A stretch of DNA of 64,000 nucleotides from NCBI GenBank assembly GCA_009363875.1, contig CM018693.1, forward strand, positions 107,648,362 to 107,712,361. The letters run 5' to 3'. Below, in pieces: positions 47,511-60,752 of this stretch (position 1 is its first letter; every line of letters starts with the position of its first letter). Under the pieces are notes generated by a model that worked only from the letters and a program-made list of their open reading frames with translations, did no database searches and was not told the DNA's origin. A program made the position numbers and the translations under genes. The stretch is from Mikania micrantha (lineage: Eukaryota > Streptophyta > Magnoliopsida > Asterales > Asteraceae).

Positions 47511-49604
47511 CTTGTCACTGAACTCAAAATAGTAAACTCTGTATTACGACCATTGAAGTTTTAATAAGATAATTTAGTTTCAGTCAATTTCTTGAACTGT
47601 AACTGTTTAAGTAAAGTTGGATTCTATCTTGATACAAAGTTCTTGTTCGCACAATAACGAGTAGAGGAGAATAAACTTTGTATTGAATACATCAACATTC
47701 ATAATATTCTTATGGATTCGATAATGAAAGGTCGTGCACATGAAGTTTTTCAAGAACTTGTAATGAAGATGGGTTTTACTTTGTTGTTTTGTCACATGAT
47801 ATCCTCAATAGAAAGAATCAACAACATTAAAAAAGGAACTACTTTGAATGCTTCTACATTGCATTCTCAACTCATTCTCGTGTATATCATATATTTATTT
47901 GATGTAAAGGTCATAACCGTGTAGAATCTAAGGTGAATCAATGCTGAACAAAAAATATTAGCAAAAGACGGTATTAGAGGAAGTTGAAGAGGTAGTTGAA
48001 CTTGCTAATAAAAAAAATAGTAGTTAACAAAGACAACCCTTCTTTAGGCTATAATAGTTAGTTACATGAAAAAAAAAATTTTTTTTAAAGTAAAAAAATA
48101 GAAACTTGTCACATGTTTTCTACTCTTATAAATCGTGTTGGTTACCACATTGTAATAAAAAAAAATTTGTCATTGTTTTGTTATGAGTTAACCAACCCAA
48201 AAAATGATTTAGTTCAGTGTGTTACTTTGTTCTCATTCTTGATGAGGATAAAGTTTTTCATAAATAAACATACGATTTACATTTAAAATAGTTAAAGCAT
48301 AAAGTTTATGAATAATGATCGGTTTAATATAGTCATTTTTCAATTCATTAAGCCTTTTTTTGCAGACATACACATACACTTCTAAAGATTAAAATAAAAA
48401 GGACTAAACTTTAAATAATTTTCTCAAAATCATTCATTTCCCCATACGTTGCCTATTTATATACTTACAATGAAACACAAGTCCCAACAATCACCACCTG
48501 GTGGTCAGAAGAGTGTGTTCCCTTTAGACAAGACACATGGGTTGATGTTAAGGAAATTAGGTTGTATGTACATGTGCATGATGATGTGATGAATGAAAAC
48601 TGCACATATCATTTATCTTTCCGATAATAAGATGAGCTAAAAAAAACATGTTAACATTTTATAAACATAATATTCATCCATATATGATTAATAGTTATAG
48701 AAATATCAAAACAGTATTCGAATAACAAATTCAATTAAATTATTTTGTATTGACTTTTGGGTATTTGATTAATTGACTCGATGATTCACATTCATGTAGC
48801 ATAAATTGTGATAAGAACCATAGTTGATAAAGGATTGTTGTTAGTGTAAACGACACTTTGTTAGAAAAACATAATCAGTCTTCTCAGGAGAGATTCTGAT
48901 ATCCGTTTCAACAAAGATTCCACTAAGATTCCTAACTTAATTTTGTAAAATCAGGCCTTACTTTAAACTTTAAAAAAATAACCTATACTAATCTAAAGAG
49001 GCCGAAAAAATGTTCAAAAGCACTAAAAATGGTATGTTTATGCTACACATCTTACTTATCTCATAACCATAGCACCTTACGCTTATGCCCAAAGCTCACC
49101 CCTTTGCGCTAAGTCTGGCAAAATGGTCGGGTTGAGTAATGGATCAGGATATGTGCGAGGCAGGATGAGGTTTAAGCAAAATTCATTTGGGTCTAAATGA
49201 GTCATTTTTAAAAAACATGAATTTATTTCAAGTCGAAATGAGTTATAACTAAACATATACTCTATTTAAATAATTTTTAGTGATTTTTTCATAAAGCATA
49301 TTATTAATAATTATCCATTTGATTCCGTTATATTCACATAGTTTTTAAGTTACACATGCCAAGTCAAGATTGCCGGGTCTACTTTGAGGCCCGGCCCTTG
49401 AGTGCACCTTGCACTTTGACAACTATGTTGCACACCCCTGCTGATCATCGCACATGCAGCAGCGAGTCATGAAACAATATTATATTCATCAGCATTACAC
49501 TAAGAAACATAACTGACAATTGCGTTGATGTAAGGATACAACACACGAGGTTTATACATATATATATGCAACATGTGCCTATAATCTATCGCGACTAGAG
49601 TGAT
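47511..49604. other. Intergenic DNA between copy 2 and LCYE
   Basis: No gene is seen. About 49125-49390 has GGTCGGGTTGAGTAATGG-type repeats recalling those inside 20717-22772. The last few hundred bases include the LCYE 3' untranslated region, whose end I cannot place. Confidence 0.4.
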
Positions 49605-52155
49605 TTATATCGTGAGATACGCTTTTACCATTGTTGCACCTGTCGGGTCAGAAAGCAAATGTCTAACTAGACCCATTCTCAGGCTATGTGGTGCAATGAC
49701 AAACATGTAAAACGCAAACACTATAAGGTCGGTTGACGATAGCGAAGATCCCAGAAACCCCCACCACATCCTGCATTTAAATACCATCATACAAATCAGT
49801 GCTATTCTTTTACATTAGAGGTAGAAAATGTGTGCCAACAAGCAAACCCATGAATAAAAACTACTTACTAGGCCACTCAAGTATGTATGCAGTCTGGTTT
49901 ATATATCATATCAGGCGGAAAAAAAAAATCTTCAAGGGATGATGCAGTTGTAAGTACTAAGAATCTATGAGAGGTCTCATGTTTGAGTTCAACTTCCACT
50001 AAGCCTTTAGCCCCTTGATGATCATCACCCAACGCAAGCTGAGTTTAGCCTCTTCTTATTGGTTAGCAGGTATTGGGCCAATGACATTTCTAGTGAACGG
50101 GTTAAAAATGTTATAAAAGTAAGCTGACTAACCGGGATATTCTTTTTGGGTTTTTAACTTACAATATTGTTCAGTTTAACATTTCTACAACAATTAACAA
50201 TTTTGATTATTTATAGTGAAGTGTCAAACCTATACATTTTCTTTTGTTTGTTCATATGGTTATATAAAGGCAACATTGCTTTCTTTCATCATGTGGATAT
50301 GCATATGAGACTACAAGGACTGTTTGTCATTTGTAGTAAACATGGGTCTGAGTGTTGGAATAAAAGTTCTAATCGAAAACGTTTACTAAAATTTGAGCTG
50401 TACCAAGTGGGCAAGCGGAAGAAAGTATGGAAGAATGTACGGGTCCCCTCAATATCCATCTGGACTATCAGTGCTAACCCAAAGAGAAAAAATGCTCTCT
50501 GTCTTTTCCTTTCCAGTGGCCATAGTGTTTCCCAAGCTAACATAAGATCAATTTAAATCAAGGAAAATACGAGAAAAACAATTACAGACTTCCGCATGAT
50601 TCACACATAAGTATCTCAACTTTACCTACCATGACTAAGTATCTTTAGTTGTAAAAACTTTACGAAGGTTGTCGGATTTTATTTTTAGCAAATATGGTTG
50701 TTTTTATATGATTAACTGATTTACGTACACAGCGACCTATGACACTGGCGAATTCCCCTCAATAAAGTAGCTAGGATTCAAATCTCATTATGGGCATTTA
50801 GAATATGTTTTCCTTTTTGGCATGATCAAGTCCCTAAGCTTTATACAAATAAGCTTTTCTTTGAGCTTTGATCTAATGGTTACTAAATATAAGAAATCAA
50901 TATACTTTTTTATTTTACGAAAAAATCCCACAACATAATTTTGGTATATTAAAGGTCTCTCTACTTGTAAAAAAACTACATGAAAAGTTAACTAATTTTT
51001 GTATATCAAAGTTTCTATATTTATATAAAATGAACATTTTTTTAATTTTTTAAACAATGACTGGTAAACTGTTAAGCTGGCCAAAATTTGATTATGGGTC
51101 ATCAAGCGTTTTCTCAAGATGTATGTGTGTGTGTGTTTTCTTATCTTAAAAATGAACGAATACCTTGCTTTGAGATGTTGGTTGTATATCTTCCGAGAGC
51201 AAGCATCTGTTTTGGATTTCCTTGTCCTAAGATCTTTGCAATTACTGCTGCATAATTAGGAGCTTCTGAAAGTGATCTCACAACAGAATACCCTGTTTGT
51301 TGCACATAGCAAGTATTATTTTTAAGGTGAATTATATAGCTTTTTCTCAAATATGTTAATGCTTTGTTTGATTCGTGTGGTAATCTAATTTCAATGGGCA
51401 ATACAAAACTTCACATGTAATCGCTTGAAGAAACCGGTTTAACGAAATAACAAAGATATACAGAACATGTTTTTTTACCTGTGGCTGGATGCACCATGCT
51501 AGCAGCAGCACCAAATGCAAGGTTCTTTTGCTCTGTATTGGGTAAGGATCCACCTACCGGAATATAAGACCATTCCTTTCAAATATTGACAAGCAACAAA
51601 TACTACCAGATTAGTAAGGTCAGAAGTCAATAGTGTGACATAGATATTTCTAAATTGGATTAAAGTGGCCAAAAGTGAGTACCTCTTCATAAGTTTTGGT
51701 TATTCGAATCCCCATTGTCTTTAATCTTGACATGAGTTTCTTCTTTAGTAACTCAAAAGGCATGGCCTCTTTTGAAGCCAAACATGTTTCCTACAATTAT
51801 CTTTGACATCTATCATACAGGCTAGGGTGGTAATAATGAGTGTAATATGGGAAAAATGTGCATTAAACAAACCTCAAAGAATACTTTAGTTGGAGACATG
51901 GGCATGACATAAAGGAATGTTGGATATTGTGCTTCTACTGATTGAGATTTGTGTTTGGTGTAGTCTCGATAATCCATGAAAACCATTAGGCTTGGATCAT
52001 AGGGTATGCTTTCAACCTGCATGATAAAATATATGGAAAACACACTATCTGTCATGTTATAAAGTTTATAATAGAAATGAACTTTACCCTTTATCAGATT
52101 CTAGCAACAAACTTCAAATTATACTGTATACTTCTGAAAATCAATAAACAACAAC

Positions 52156-52225
<70 letters not shown>

Positions 52226-55200
52226 GTGATAGTAATTAAATAATAATAATTAATATTTATAATTAAACAATACAAATAATTAAAATAATGTTTTTATTTT
52301 CATGTTATTTGTTGGTTAACGATTAAAACCAATCTTTTTTTTTTTGCTAGTAAAAAAAAACCGGCCTGAGTTTTCTTTTTGGTCAATATCAAAATTTGGG
52401 CAAAAAAAATCAATCGTAAATTTACACTTCTTTGATTTTCTTTTTCCTACTTGAAATTTTTTATTATTTTGATTTTATGATTTTTATGTTGTGTACTCAT
52501 GGTTGTAGAAGGCGCTAGGCGAGCAGCAAGGTATCGTCTTGGGATTAATCAGCGCTAGGCGGATTAGAATTTTTATATGTAATTTTACAAATATATATTA
52601 TATATACACACCAATATCAATAATTCAATATAATACTTCAAATAATTTAAAAAATAAACTTAAATATACTAAGTCAAGTACTTCAAAGTTCAAACTTAAA
52701 CACTAGAACAACCAAAGAAGATCAAGACTCGAACAACAAAGGAGATTGCAACTGTGTTCAAAGTTTAGAGATACATTTCGATGTTCAATGGCTGGATTCG
52801 ATGTTTCAGAGACAAATTAAGGATTTAGGGTTGAAAAATGTCTCAAAGAATCATGGACCTGGTCCCTTTTTGCCCAAAAAAAGTCAAAAAAATTAAAAAA
52901 AAAAACCCGACTAGGCTGCCTAGGAACCACCTAGCTCCTAGGCACCGACTAGAGCCAAATCGACAAGGTTTGAGGGCGCCTAGTGCCTAAACGCCTCCTA
53001 GGCCGATTTTTACAACATTGTGTTCGCTTACGTTATTTTAATGTTTCTTGACGTTTTTATTGTTTTGGTTTATGATTTCTATGTTGTGCGCTAACATTGA
53101 GTTCGTTTTTCTTGATGCTAGATTTTAAAACTGAGCACACCTTTTTATTAATTATTTTGGTTCTACGATTTTTAATATTGTGTGCATATGTTTGGGTTCA
53201 TGTTCCTTGTAATTGACAGACGCTTTTGCTACAATGTTTGATTTAGTGTTTCAGGACAGATTGACAGCCATTGTAGTTATTTTTATGGCTGGGATTCGAT
53301 ATTTGTGATGTTGTCACCGCCGCCGTGATCGAGTAGCCATTTCAGCGGAGCGGCAAACTCAACCTTTTTTCTTTTGTAGTATTTTAATTGGGTGGCTACA
53401 ATGATGTGTAACGCGAGTTTTAGCTCGTTTTTATTTTTTTATTGTTTTTTTTTAAATTTTGTGTTACACTTTAGAACAAAGTGAAACTTTTATCTTATCA
53501 GAGTCTTGATATTTGATATCATGTTTTCATCCTTCTCAATGTCGGGTTACCGTCACAACACGCAGTGTAAACCCCTAGTTAGACACAAAATAGAATTCAA
53601 CATACTATTTGTTTCTAATTTTAGAACCAACAACGTTTTAACAACTTTTACATGTGGATTGCTGACATGACACCGTTTGATACCATGCATGTTGCTGCAT
53701 TTGACGTCACATACATAGAAAGTGCTTACGTGAAAAAAAAATGAATTAACAAATTTTGTTTACAAGTTTAAAAAATGCATTCCTTAAAACCAAATTTAGA
53801 AACATTTATTAGACGTCAGTTCGATGCCACTTGGCATTTACATATACACTAGAATGACAGTTAAGATCCATGTTCGCACTTTTTAACAAAACAACAAAAT
53901 TTGATATCCCTGAGCATGTCATTCATTTGAATGTAACGTGATCATTTATTTGGTAACAAAATATAAGTTTTTGTTTTCTACTTTGTGCATGCTTTAAAGT
54001 TGGTTGCTAGAGTTAGGAAAAAATGTGAAATTTGTTTCTATTTTGTCTAGTTTCCCATTATAGCAACAGAAGTTGCACATTATTGAAGTTCCATTAATGG
54101 ATTATAGTATTATTATAGTATTAGCCTCAGCTTATGGTCCATATAGTATGCAGAAAGAAATACAACCATCAAATTTTAGAAGCATTATGAACACCATATG
54201 TGATGTGCACCTAATTAAGAAGTGTTTAGGGTCTCATATCAGCTAGACTTTCTTTTTTAAGGAATTATAACATTGCATCCTTACCTCAACCTCTACACCA
54301 TAAGCTGTTTGAACACAAACACGGGGACCACCAAGCTCATACTGCAAAAGTTTTCCAGAAGCTGCTCCAGATGCAACAGTAGCAAGCCTATTTCAAAGAA
54401 GAAGTATTACTATACAACTTTCAGGTGTATGGTTTTATAAGCTTTGGAATGAAGACAAGTAATATAACAGTTAACCTGCATGGAATTGTGATATTTCCTT
54501 CACACTCAATTAGACTGTGGCCATTTGGAGCTTCAGTGATCCGTTCCACTTTGGAGTTCAGATATGAAACACCTGACTCCACACACCTAAAATTTATGTA
54601 AATTATTGTTTTACGGTGCTTTAAAATAAATAGACCTTTCTCAACTGCCTAGAAGGATAATCAAACATGAAATAAGATAAGAAAAATTGCTAGTGTAACT
54701 GTCAGACCAAAACTACTTGCTTTCACTTTTTTCCTGATGTAGTACTCGCTTCTCTTTCTTCATAAAAAATGGACGATTACGTTTCAGCTTACCAGCTATT
54801 ATGGCACTTATGCTATATTTCAATCTATTGACTAGTTAAATCATACATCTTTTAAGTAAGGAGAAACTTTAATGATCAATTGACCATCTATGTACATGGT
54901 TGAAACTTTAATGACCATGAATGAACAAAATATGAGACTTCAATGCCACGTATTTGATTTCAACGAGTAACCTGTTATTATGAGTACCTTAACATGTAAA
55001 TTTAAACTTTAATAACCATATAACTAAAAGAAAAGGTTACCTTCTCAGCAGCTCCTCATGAAGTAAATCACGACTAACTCGTCCATAAGCACGACCTATA
55101 AGGATGGGATTGTTGTTATCAAGATATACAACAGTGTCCCGCCAAACATGTTCAATACACCCCTCAAGTCCAAGACCTACAAAAAGAAAAATAATAAAAG

Positions 55201-56377
55201 TGTTGTTTGAACAATCTATTATGCATGCTGGTTAAGCATCCTCCCTTGGAACAAGAAGCACGATTTTTTCTAAATTCCATGATAAATTTTCATTTTTGAA
55301 ACCAACATGATTTCCATTAGAGGAACTTTTTCACAAACAACTCTATCTGTACAGAAAATTACCAAATGGAAAAGGTGTTGACATCACATCAAACTAGCAT
55401 GATTTCGAAATAAGCAAGTTTGACCTGCAAAGTCAATATATACTCTTACCTATAAATTCATCTTCCCAAACACCATAGTTATTTGTAAAAGGAAGATCAG
55501 GCCCGATAAGTCCAACCTTCAGCCCTAACTTGGCTGATTCTGCTGCAAGAGCAAGCCCAGCAGGACCACAACCGATTACAACCAAATCCAGTATACAATC
55601 TCCTAACGGTATCCTTGGCAGCTGCAGAAATGAGTAATTATTTTCAGGAATTAACAAACATCTGGCTAATAAGATACTATCACTCAAACATATTCAAGCT
55701 TCCAAACTCCTTTAATATTAACAGTTCTCTTGTTTATGCAAAGACAGCCTCACGAGTTCTTAGTTATAACAAACTTCAAAAACCCTGATTATATACATAT
55801 ATATATTATACGCGGGCAGATGAACCTTAACCAAACACGCCAATAAACAGTCAAAACGCATAAAGCCAGTCAGTAAACAGTAATTGCTTCACAATTCTCC
55901 TTATAAACCTTCAAAATTGCCTTTACCACATGATAATTAATTAATTTTCCACTAAAAAAGTTTAGCAAATGAAATCACAAGCATATAGTAGTAGTACATG
56001 TCATAGAGCTCAAAGTACAAGTAGCCACAGCCTTAAATCCAAAACAATATAATCTAACTCCAATTTACCTTTTCAGATATCCTGGACTGTGTATCCATGG
56101 ACTTATTCTGTTGCATTTGAACAAAAAGCAGCTCCGATCCACCGGATTTCACATAGTCTTCCTCGTCTGCTTCGGATATCCCTTCGTCAACCACCGCACA
56201 TCGGTCGGTTTTAGCGCTGCACTTAATCTGCTTCACCGAAGACGATGACAATGATAAACTAGTAATTCTACTGTGATGTAGTAGCGAAAACTTGTGTTTG
56301 ATGCTATAATTCATGAATCTAGGGCACGTAAAAACCGCCATTGTTGCCGTCATGTTTCGAGCTCCAAAACACTCCAT
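49605..56377 (-). CDS. LCYE: Lycopene epsilon-cyclase, 11 exons, apparently intact
   Basis: This plastid enzyme adds an epsilon ring to lycopene, the branch step to alpha-carotene and lutein. Exons (minus strand): 56377-56069, 55621-55450, 55176-55041, 54586-54476, 54387-54285, 52016-51873, 51790-51683, 51575-51479, 51292-51164, 50536-50404, 49770-49605. All introns are GT-AG and phases join without a break, giving 1608 bases, 535 residues plus TAA. The N-terminus MECFGARNMTATMAVF and a Ser-rich stretch fit a transit peptide. The dinucleotide fold VVIGCGPAGLALA has G120-x-G-x-x-G125; NYGVWEDEFIG follows. The FFEET catalytic motif (323-327) spans exons 6-7; the tail ends MVKAYLTI. At the site controlling ring number (Arabidopsis L448, lettuce H457, from memory) this protein has Leu459 in ALIVQMD, predicting one ring. 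Intron 5 (2268 bp) carries transposon debris but keeps its splice sites. Confidence 0.95.
52153..52226. repeat. (AAT)n microsatellite, about 24 units
   Basis: An uninterrupted AAT run in intron 5 of LCYE, likely length-polymorphic. Confidence 0.95.
52498..53020. mobile_element. hAT-type MITE in LCYE intron 5
   Basis: Imperfect inverted termini: CATGGTTGTAGAAGGCGCTA at the left and the complement of CAATGTTGTAAAAATCGGCC at the right. The CA(N)TGTTGTAAAA start with CGCCTAGGCG-like subterminal repeats is known from plant hAT MITEs. Flanks TGTGTACT and TGTTCGCT are a poor 8-bp match, so it is old. No coding sequence. Confidence 0.55.
53530..53578 (+). mobile_element. Helitron-like 3' terminus in LCYE intron 5
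   Basis: CACAACACGCAGTGTAAACC then CTAG followed by T (53575-53578), with a weak stem just upstream. The 5' end was not found; the element would occupy part of 53021-53578. Confidence 0.35.
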
Positions 56378-57539
56378 TGATTGAATGATTGTTGGGTTAT
56401 AAAGGAAGAAAATGAGAATTTATTTTGGTTCACGTCATGATGATGATGTGAAAAATTGTGTTCGGAAATTGAAGAAAAATCTCGAAATCCGGTCAAGGTT
56501 TCTTCTATCTATGTCACGACAGGTATTGAATGGATAGGAGATGATGAGTTGATGAGAAGCCATCTTTTACGGCCACGTTGTATTTCTTCACGCACTTTTT
56601 CTGACGTGGAATGATTTTATTGGTTATTTTAATATTTATACCCCAACACCTATTAATTAAAATTTAAAACTCAAAACATGTTGCTTAATTTTTTTGAACG
56701 GCAAATGATATTTCTTTCTAAACTACTCCAAACTAATTACATTATTGCATGAGTTATAACACATGACCTTTCATTATAAGAGACAAAGCCTACTCCCACA
56801 TGTTGCTTAATTACAATACATCAGCTGTTAAAAAAAAATACAGAGCAATAAGAGAGTCAATCCTTCATTAGATTTTTTCTGTATGAGCTTGGAAGCCCAT
56901 CTACGTGGTAAATCCTCGGGTCCTTCAATACCCGACTAATCAAGAAAAACATGTAAAACGCGATCACAAGCAACCAGATGTGTGGCCTTTAAAAAAAAGC
57001 TGTTGTTATCCATACACCACCCCCGTTAACCATACACCAGGCCCCACCTATACGCCCGATAGGTGTTATACATGTGTATAGTACTGTTTGGTCAGAAAAG
57101 TTGTCAGAAGAATGTCTGGTTGACTTTTTATACGGGTATAGGCCTTATACGAGCGTAAAAATATTTTTTTTTTCAATTTTAATATTATTTTTTGAAACGT
57201 TTTTACCGCGATTATATATATTATGCCTATTTTTGCAAATTTAATTAATTGTACGTTTTCTTGCATAAAAATAAATTTATAATTGTTTAATTATATAAAT
57301 TATTGTTTAATTAGATAAATTTATAATTATATGTAAACCAATAAATTTATAATTGTTTAATTATATAAATTATTAAGTAACCATAAAAATAAATATACAA
57401 CCATGTCCAAACCACATAAATGACAAATAATTAAACAACAAATATTTAAGTAATACACAATCACATAACTCATAGAAATACACATATATATACACACATA
57501 ACAAAAGTTATACATCAACAAAAGATAATATAAATACAA
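56378..57539. other. Upstream flank of LCYE, no gene seen
   Basis: It contains the LCYE promoter and 5' leader, with no certain TATA box. Around 57240-57375 an AT-rich unit (AATAAATTTATAATTGTTTA) recurs at about 71-bp spacing. Confidence 0.4.
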
Positions 57540-58763
57540 ACTAAACATCACCACCACCACCAGCATCCTCACCACCACCACCACCAGCATCCTCACCACC
57601 ACCAGCATCATCTGGGTACTGTCGAGGCGGTGGTAGTGTTGGAATCTGAACGCCTAAATACGAGGCAACTGCTATTAAAACCTCAGACTACCACGCAGCC
57701 AAATCCTCAAGGCGGTCTAATCGTCTAGACTGATCCCGAAGTACTGGATCTCTAAAAACGAGTCGACGACCTCGTGGAGGTAGAGGTGGCTGTAACGGCA
57801 CACTTGCAGGTGCGACACATATCTCTCCCTGCTGCTGCGGCTGTTGTTGCGTCCCACGCGGAGGCTGCTGCTGAGGAACCCAAGGAACGCCTCGCTCTAA
57901 ACAAAAATGAAAGCCGACTCCTCGGATGTCAGCAACAATACGCGTAGCGGTCAGCGTAGCACGACCGACCCTTTCAGGACGGTAACGTGTCGTCATGCTC
58001 GCCTCCACATCATCGTCAAACACTCCTAAACGCCGTGCAATATGGGTGACGTAGCCACCCATGTAAATATGTCCTCCTGGCCTCTTACTTTCGTAGGATG
58101 CGAAAGTATCGGCCATATACCATGCCAGGTTGCAACTGTCATGTGCAAGAATAAAGTGCAAATAAAACAAATCCGTATGCGTGCATCACTCCTGGCTCTG
58201 ATGACGCCCGGCGATCGTATACGCCAGCACCCTGTGAATGTATTAGCTAAGCGGGTCATGCATGGTGCTAACCCTGGCTTTACCAACCTGGGTGAATCGC
58301 TGATCTGTGGCCACCACGACTCAATAACGTCGTCGAAATCCTTGTGTCGTGCTAATCGATATAGATCGGTGCCGATCTCCTCCTCTGTGTACAGTCCCAG
58401 CAATTACAAACTTCGGCAGCGACATACGATGAACGTCACCACAGAGTCGAAACTGAACCTGACCCGGATGCTGACGAGGTCCGGAGGTCTGGGGATGAAG
58501 AAAACGAAACGTACAGAAAAACTCTAACGTAATCTCTTGGTAGGTCGATAGGAAGCCACCATCAACAAACTGGCGCCACGGTGTGTCGACAACAAAAATG
58601 GCAACCGCCCGCTGATACTCGCCCAATAGTCATAGCATGTCCCAATCGATGGCTCTCGGCACCTCAATCGGTCATGTGATAAGCCTCCCCAAACGGCGAT
58701 GAGCGTCGGTGTGACGACCGGCATTCGAGCAACCATGAGTCGGAAATCCAAGGGTGTACACAA
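57540..58763 (-). pseudogene. ATHILA ORF-like fragment, frameshifted
   Basis: Read on the minus strand, coding resemblance moves through several frames: 58626-58321 has EITLEFFCTFRF, VQFRLCGDVHRMSLPKF; 58403-58026 continues with LGLYTEEEIGTDLY, a tryptophan-rich W-W-P-Q-I-S and ICTLFLHM; 58170-57688 ends with GGYVTHIARRLGVF. This order agrees with the ATHILA ORF domain of plant retroelements as I recall it. It is followed by Pro/Gln-rich and then Gly/Asp/Glu-rich low-complexity sequence (57540-57640, CCACCACCACCAGCATCCTC-type repeats). No LTRs or other domains were identified, so it is an orphan fragment. Frameshifts make it non-coding. Confidence 0.6.
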
Positions 58764-58967
58764 TCACAGTGTAAGACATAGTGTTACGAGAGTGAAGACA
58801 ACAATAATAAATGACAATAAAAACACACGGGTTTTCCTAAAACAGTTAGAAAAATCCACTTAATCACATGAACATGAATCAGAAGAAAAGAAAAACAACC
58901 TGTGAGGGAAAACAATGAACAAAACCTGAATAGATAACATTTGGAGTGTCGATCCAATGCGATATCA

Positions 58968-59093
58968 ACATGGGTGACGATCCATGTGGATATGTTGTTA
59001 GATTCGAATACCCTGAATGAAATCTTTACAGTATCAAACAATGTCAGCAGTTAAATACAACGCGACGTTTGTATGAATGACGATTCATACAAA
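58968..59093. promoter_or_regulatory. Two palindromes with TGACG loops, Tat LTR
   Basis: ACATGG/CCATGT (58968-58973, 58982-58987) encloses GTGACGAT. TTTGTATGAA/TTCATACAAA (59068-59077, 59084-59093) encloses TGACGA. Both arm pairs are perfect. The same loop is seen in solo LTRs A and B. Confidence 0.6.
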
Positions 59094-59199
59094 AGTCAAC
59101 GTGAGTCTTTAACGTTGATGTAAAATAATATTAATTTTAAATAAAATCTCACCAAAACAATTCAATAAACAATCAAAATTTTTAAAACACGCAACCGTT

Positions 59200-59886
59200 A
59201 GTACGAATGGGCCCTCATTCGTACGAATCAGCCTAATTCGGTGAAGCTTTATAGACACAGTTCGTTCGCACGAATGGGAGCCATTCGTACGAATGGCTGC
59301 TTCGTGCGACAACACAGCTATAAAAGCAACACTTCCATTTTTCAAACCCATTTTTCACCCAACTCTCTCAAACGAAACCCCCTTTCGCCCCTCTCAATTT
59401 TCGGCCATTTCCACACGAAATCGGACCATTTCACGGTCCAAATCGTGTGTATTTCAACCCCAACAAATCCATTTCAATATTTCATCAATTCTTATCCCAT
59501 TTAGGTCAAATACGAGCTCCACAGTAAGTATTAGCACCGATCCTTTGCACCAAAACACTCCAAAACGTTTTACCATCAATTTCGACCATAAAAACACCAA
59601 AAACAACCACCGATTTCAAAAATGGCGTTCTTGGTGAATCTGCAGGCTAATGAGTCGTACGAAGGGCTCATTTGTGCGAACGAGAAGCCTCGTTCGTGAG
59701 GAAGAGTCACACGAACGAGCTGCCAAACGAATGAGAAACCACGCGAACGAAATGGGTTCATTCGCATGGAATAACCACACGAATGGAGACCCATTCGCAC
59801 GAATGGATGACTAGAATGAGGTATACCTTCTCATCGTTCCATTTGTGTGAATGAGGGCCATTCGCACGAACCGCCCGTTCGTACCA
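59200..59886. repeat. TTCGTACGAATGG motif array around the TATA box
   Basis: More than a dozen copies in both orientations of (C)ATTCG(T/C)ACGAA(T)GG, e.g. ATTCGTACGAATGG at 59284 and CCATTCGCACGAATGG near 59790. Many are self-complementary or arranged as inverted pairs around GGGAGCC or GGGCCC. Confidence 0.75.
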
Positions 59887-60667
59887 AGAACAGCCCAAAA
59901 CGGCTAAGTGTTGAAAGTCTTATCTTATAGTATTTGTAATGATAGAACTGAACCTTAGACCAAATTTTAAATCTAATCAAAATAAAACAAAATAACAATA
60001 CATTTTCCAAAATCGCATGAAAACACCGAACACAAAACCGTTCGACACCTAACTAACTAATATTTAACACAGGATTCAAACCAAGAGAACATACCGAGTG
60101 AGTGCATCGACGACCCATAACCTCAAGTGAGTTCACATACCCCTTTGTTTTCAATTTTCTGGCTTCCAAATCATTTGGGGCTGAGAACTTGAAACCTCTT
60201 ATTTGAATGATCAACGAATAAGAGTTATTTTCAAATGATTTCAATAAAAGGATCAACTCTCAACCTCTTATTCGAATGTTATATGAATAAGTGTCTTTTC
60301 AATTATTTTACTGAGCGTTCATCGCTCCATTCAACTTTTTATCAAACAACAACAATAAAACCAGTTTCGAGGATTCAAAACACAAATCATCGAGGAGATG
60401 TCTGTTGACCACAACAATTCGAGGCTTTGTGCCCAACCAAGAGGTGAACGGACAAGAACTGCAGAATTGTGTAGTGCACGATCGAGAACTATCATTTTCA
60501 TGGGAATCCCCCATCAAACAAACAAACAATATTTTCATGGGATCCTTAGGGATATTTTCGTTGTAAATCACATATAACTGATATCTTCAATCATAAAACA
60601 CAATACCCCACTTTTCTAATTCGGTTTTGCTAAGAATTAAGCTTGTTAATTTTTACCCGAAACAATT

Positions 60668-60685
60668 TGGCGCCTACCGTGGGGC
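60668..60685 (+). promoter_or_regulatory. Primer binding site, tRNA-Lys type
   Basis: TGGCGCCTACCGTGGGGC is complementary to the 3' end of plant tRNA-Lys except for one base (T for C at the eighth position). It lies three bases inside the LTR end. Confidence 0.75.
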
Positions 60686-60752
60686 AAACTTGTGTTTTTT
60701 ATAACAAAAGCTTTGTTTAAGGGCATTTTCAAAGAAGAAATATAGTAAAGAA

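Larger units (their letters stand above)
58960..60664 (+). repeat. 5' LTR of the Tat-lineage element (left end unresolved)
   Basis: The right end is set by the primer site: ...ACCCGAAACA at 60655-60664. The left end is a guess because the 3' LTR is outside the window. Contents: TGACG-loop palindromes at 58968-58987 and 59068-59093, a TATA box TATAAAAG at 59319-59326, a pyrimidine-rich leader after it, and an array of CATTCGTACGAATGG-like motifs on both sides of the TATA box (59200-59310 and 59650-59886). Confidence 0.5.

Noticed and set aside
58042..58527. 161-codon plus-strand open frame
   Set aside because: It is the shadow of the ATHILA-like ORF fragment on the other strand, which has recognisable motifs.
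58042..58763. Host gene between LCYE and the Tat element
   Set aside because: All coding resemblance there is to a retroelement ORF and it is frameshifted.
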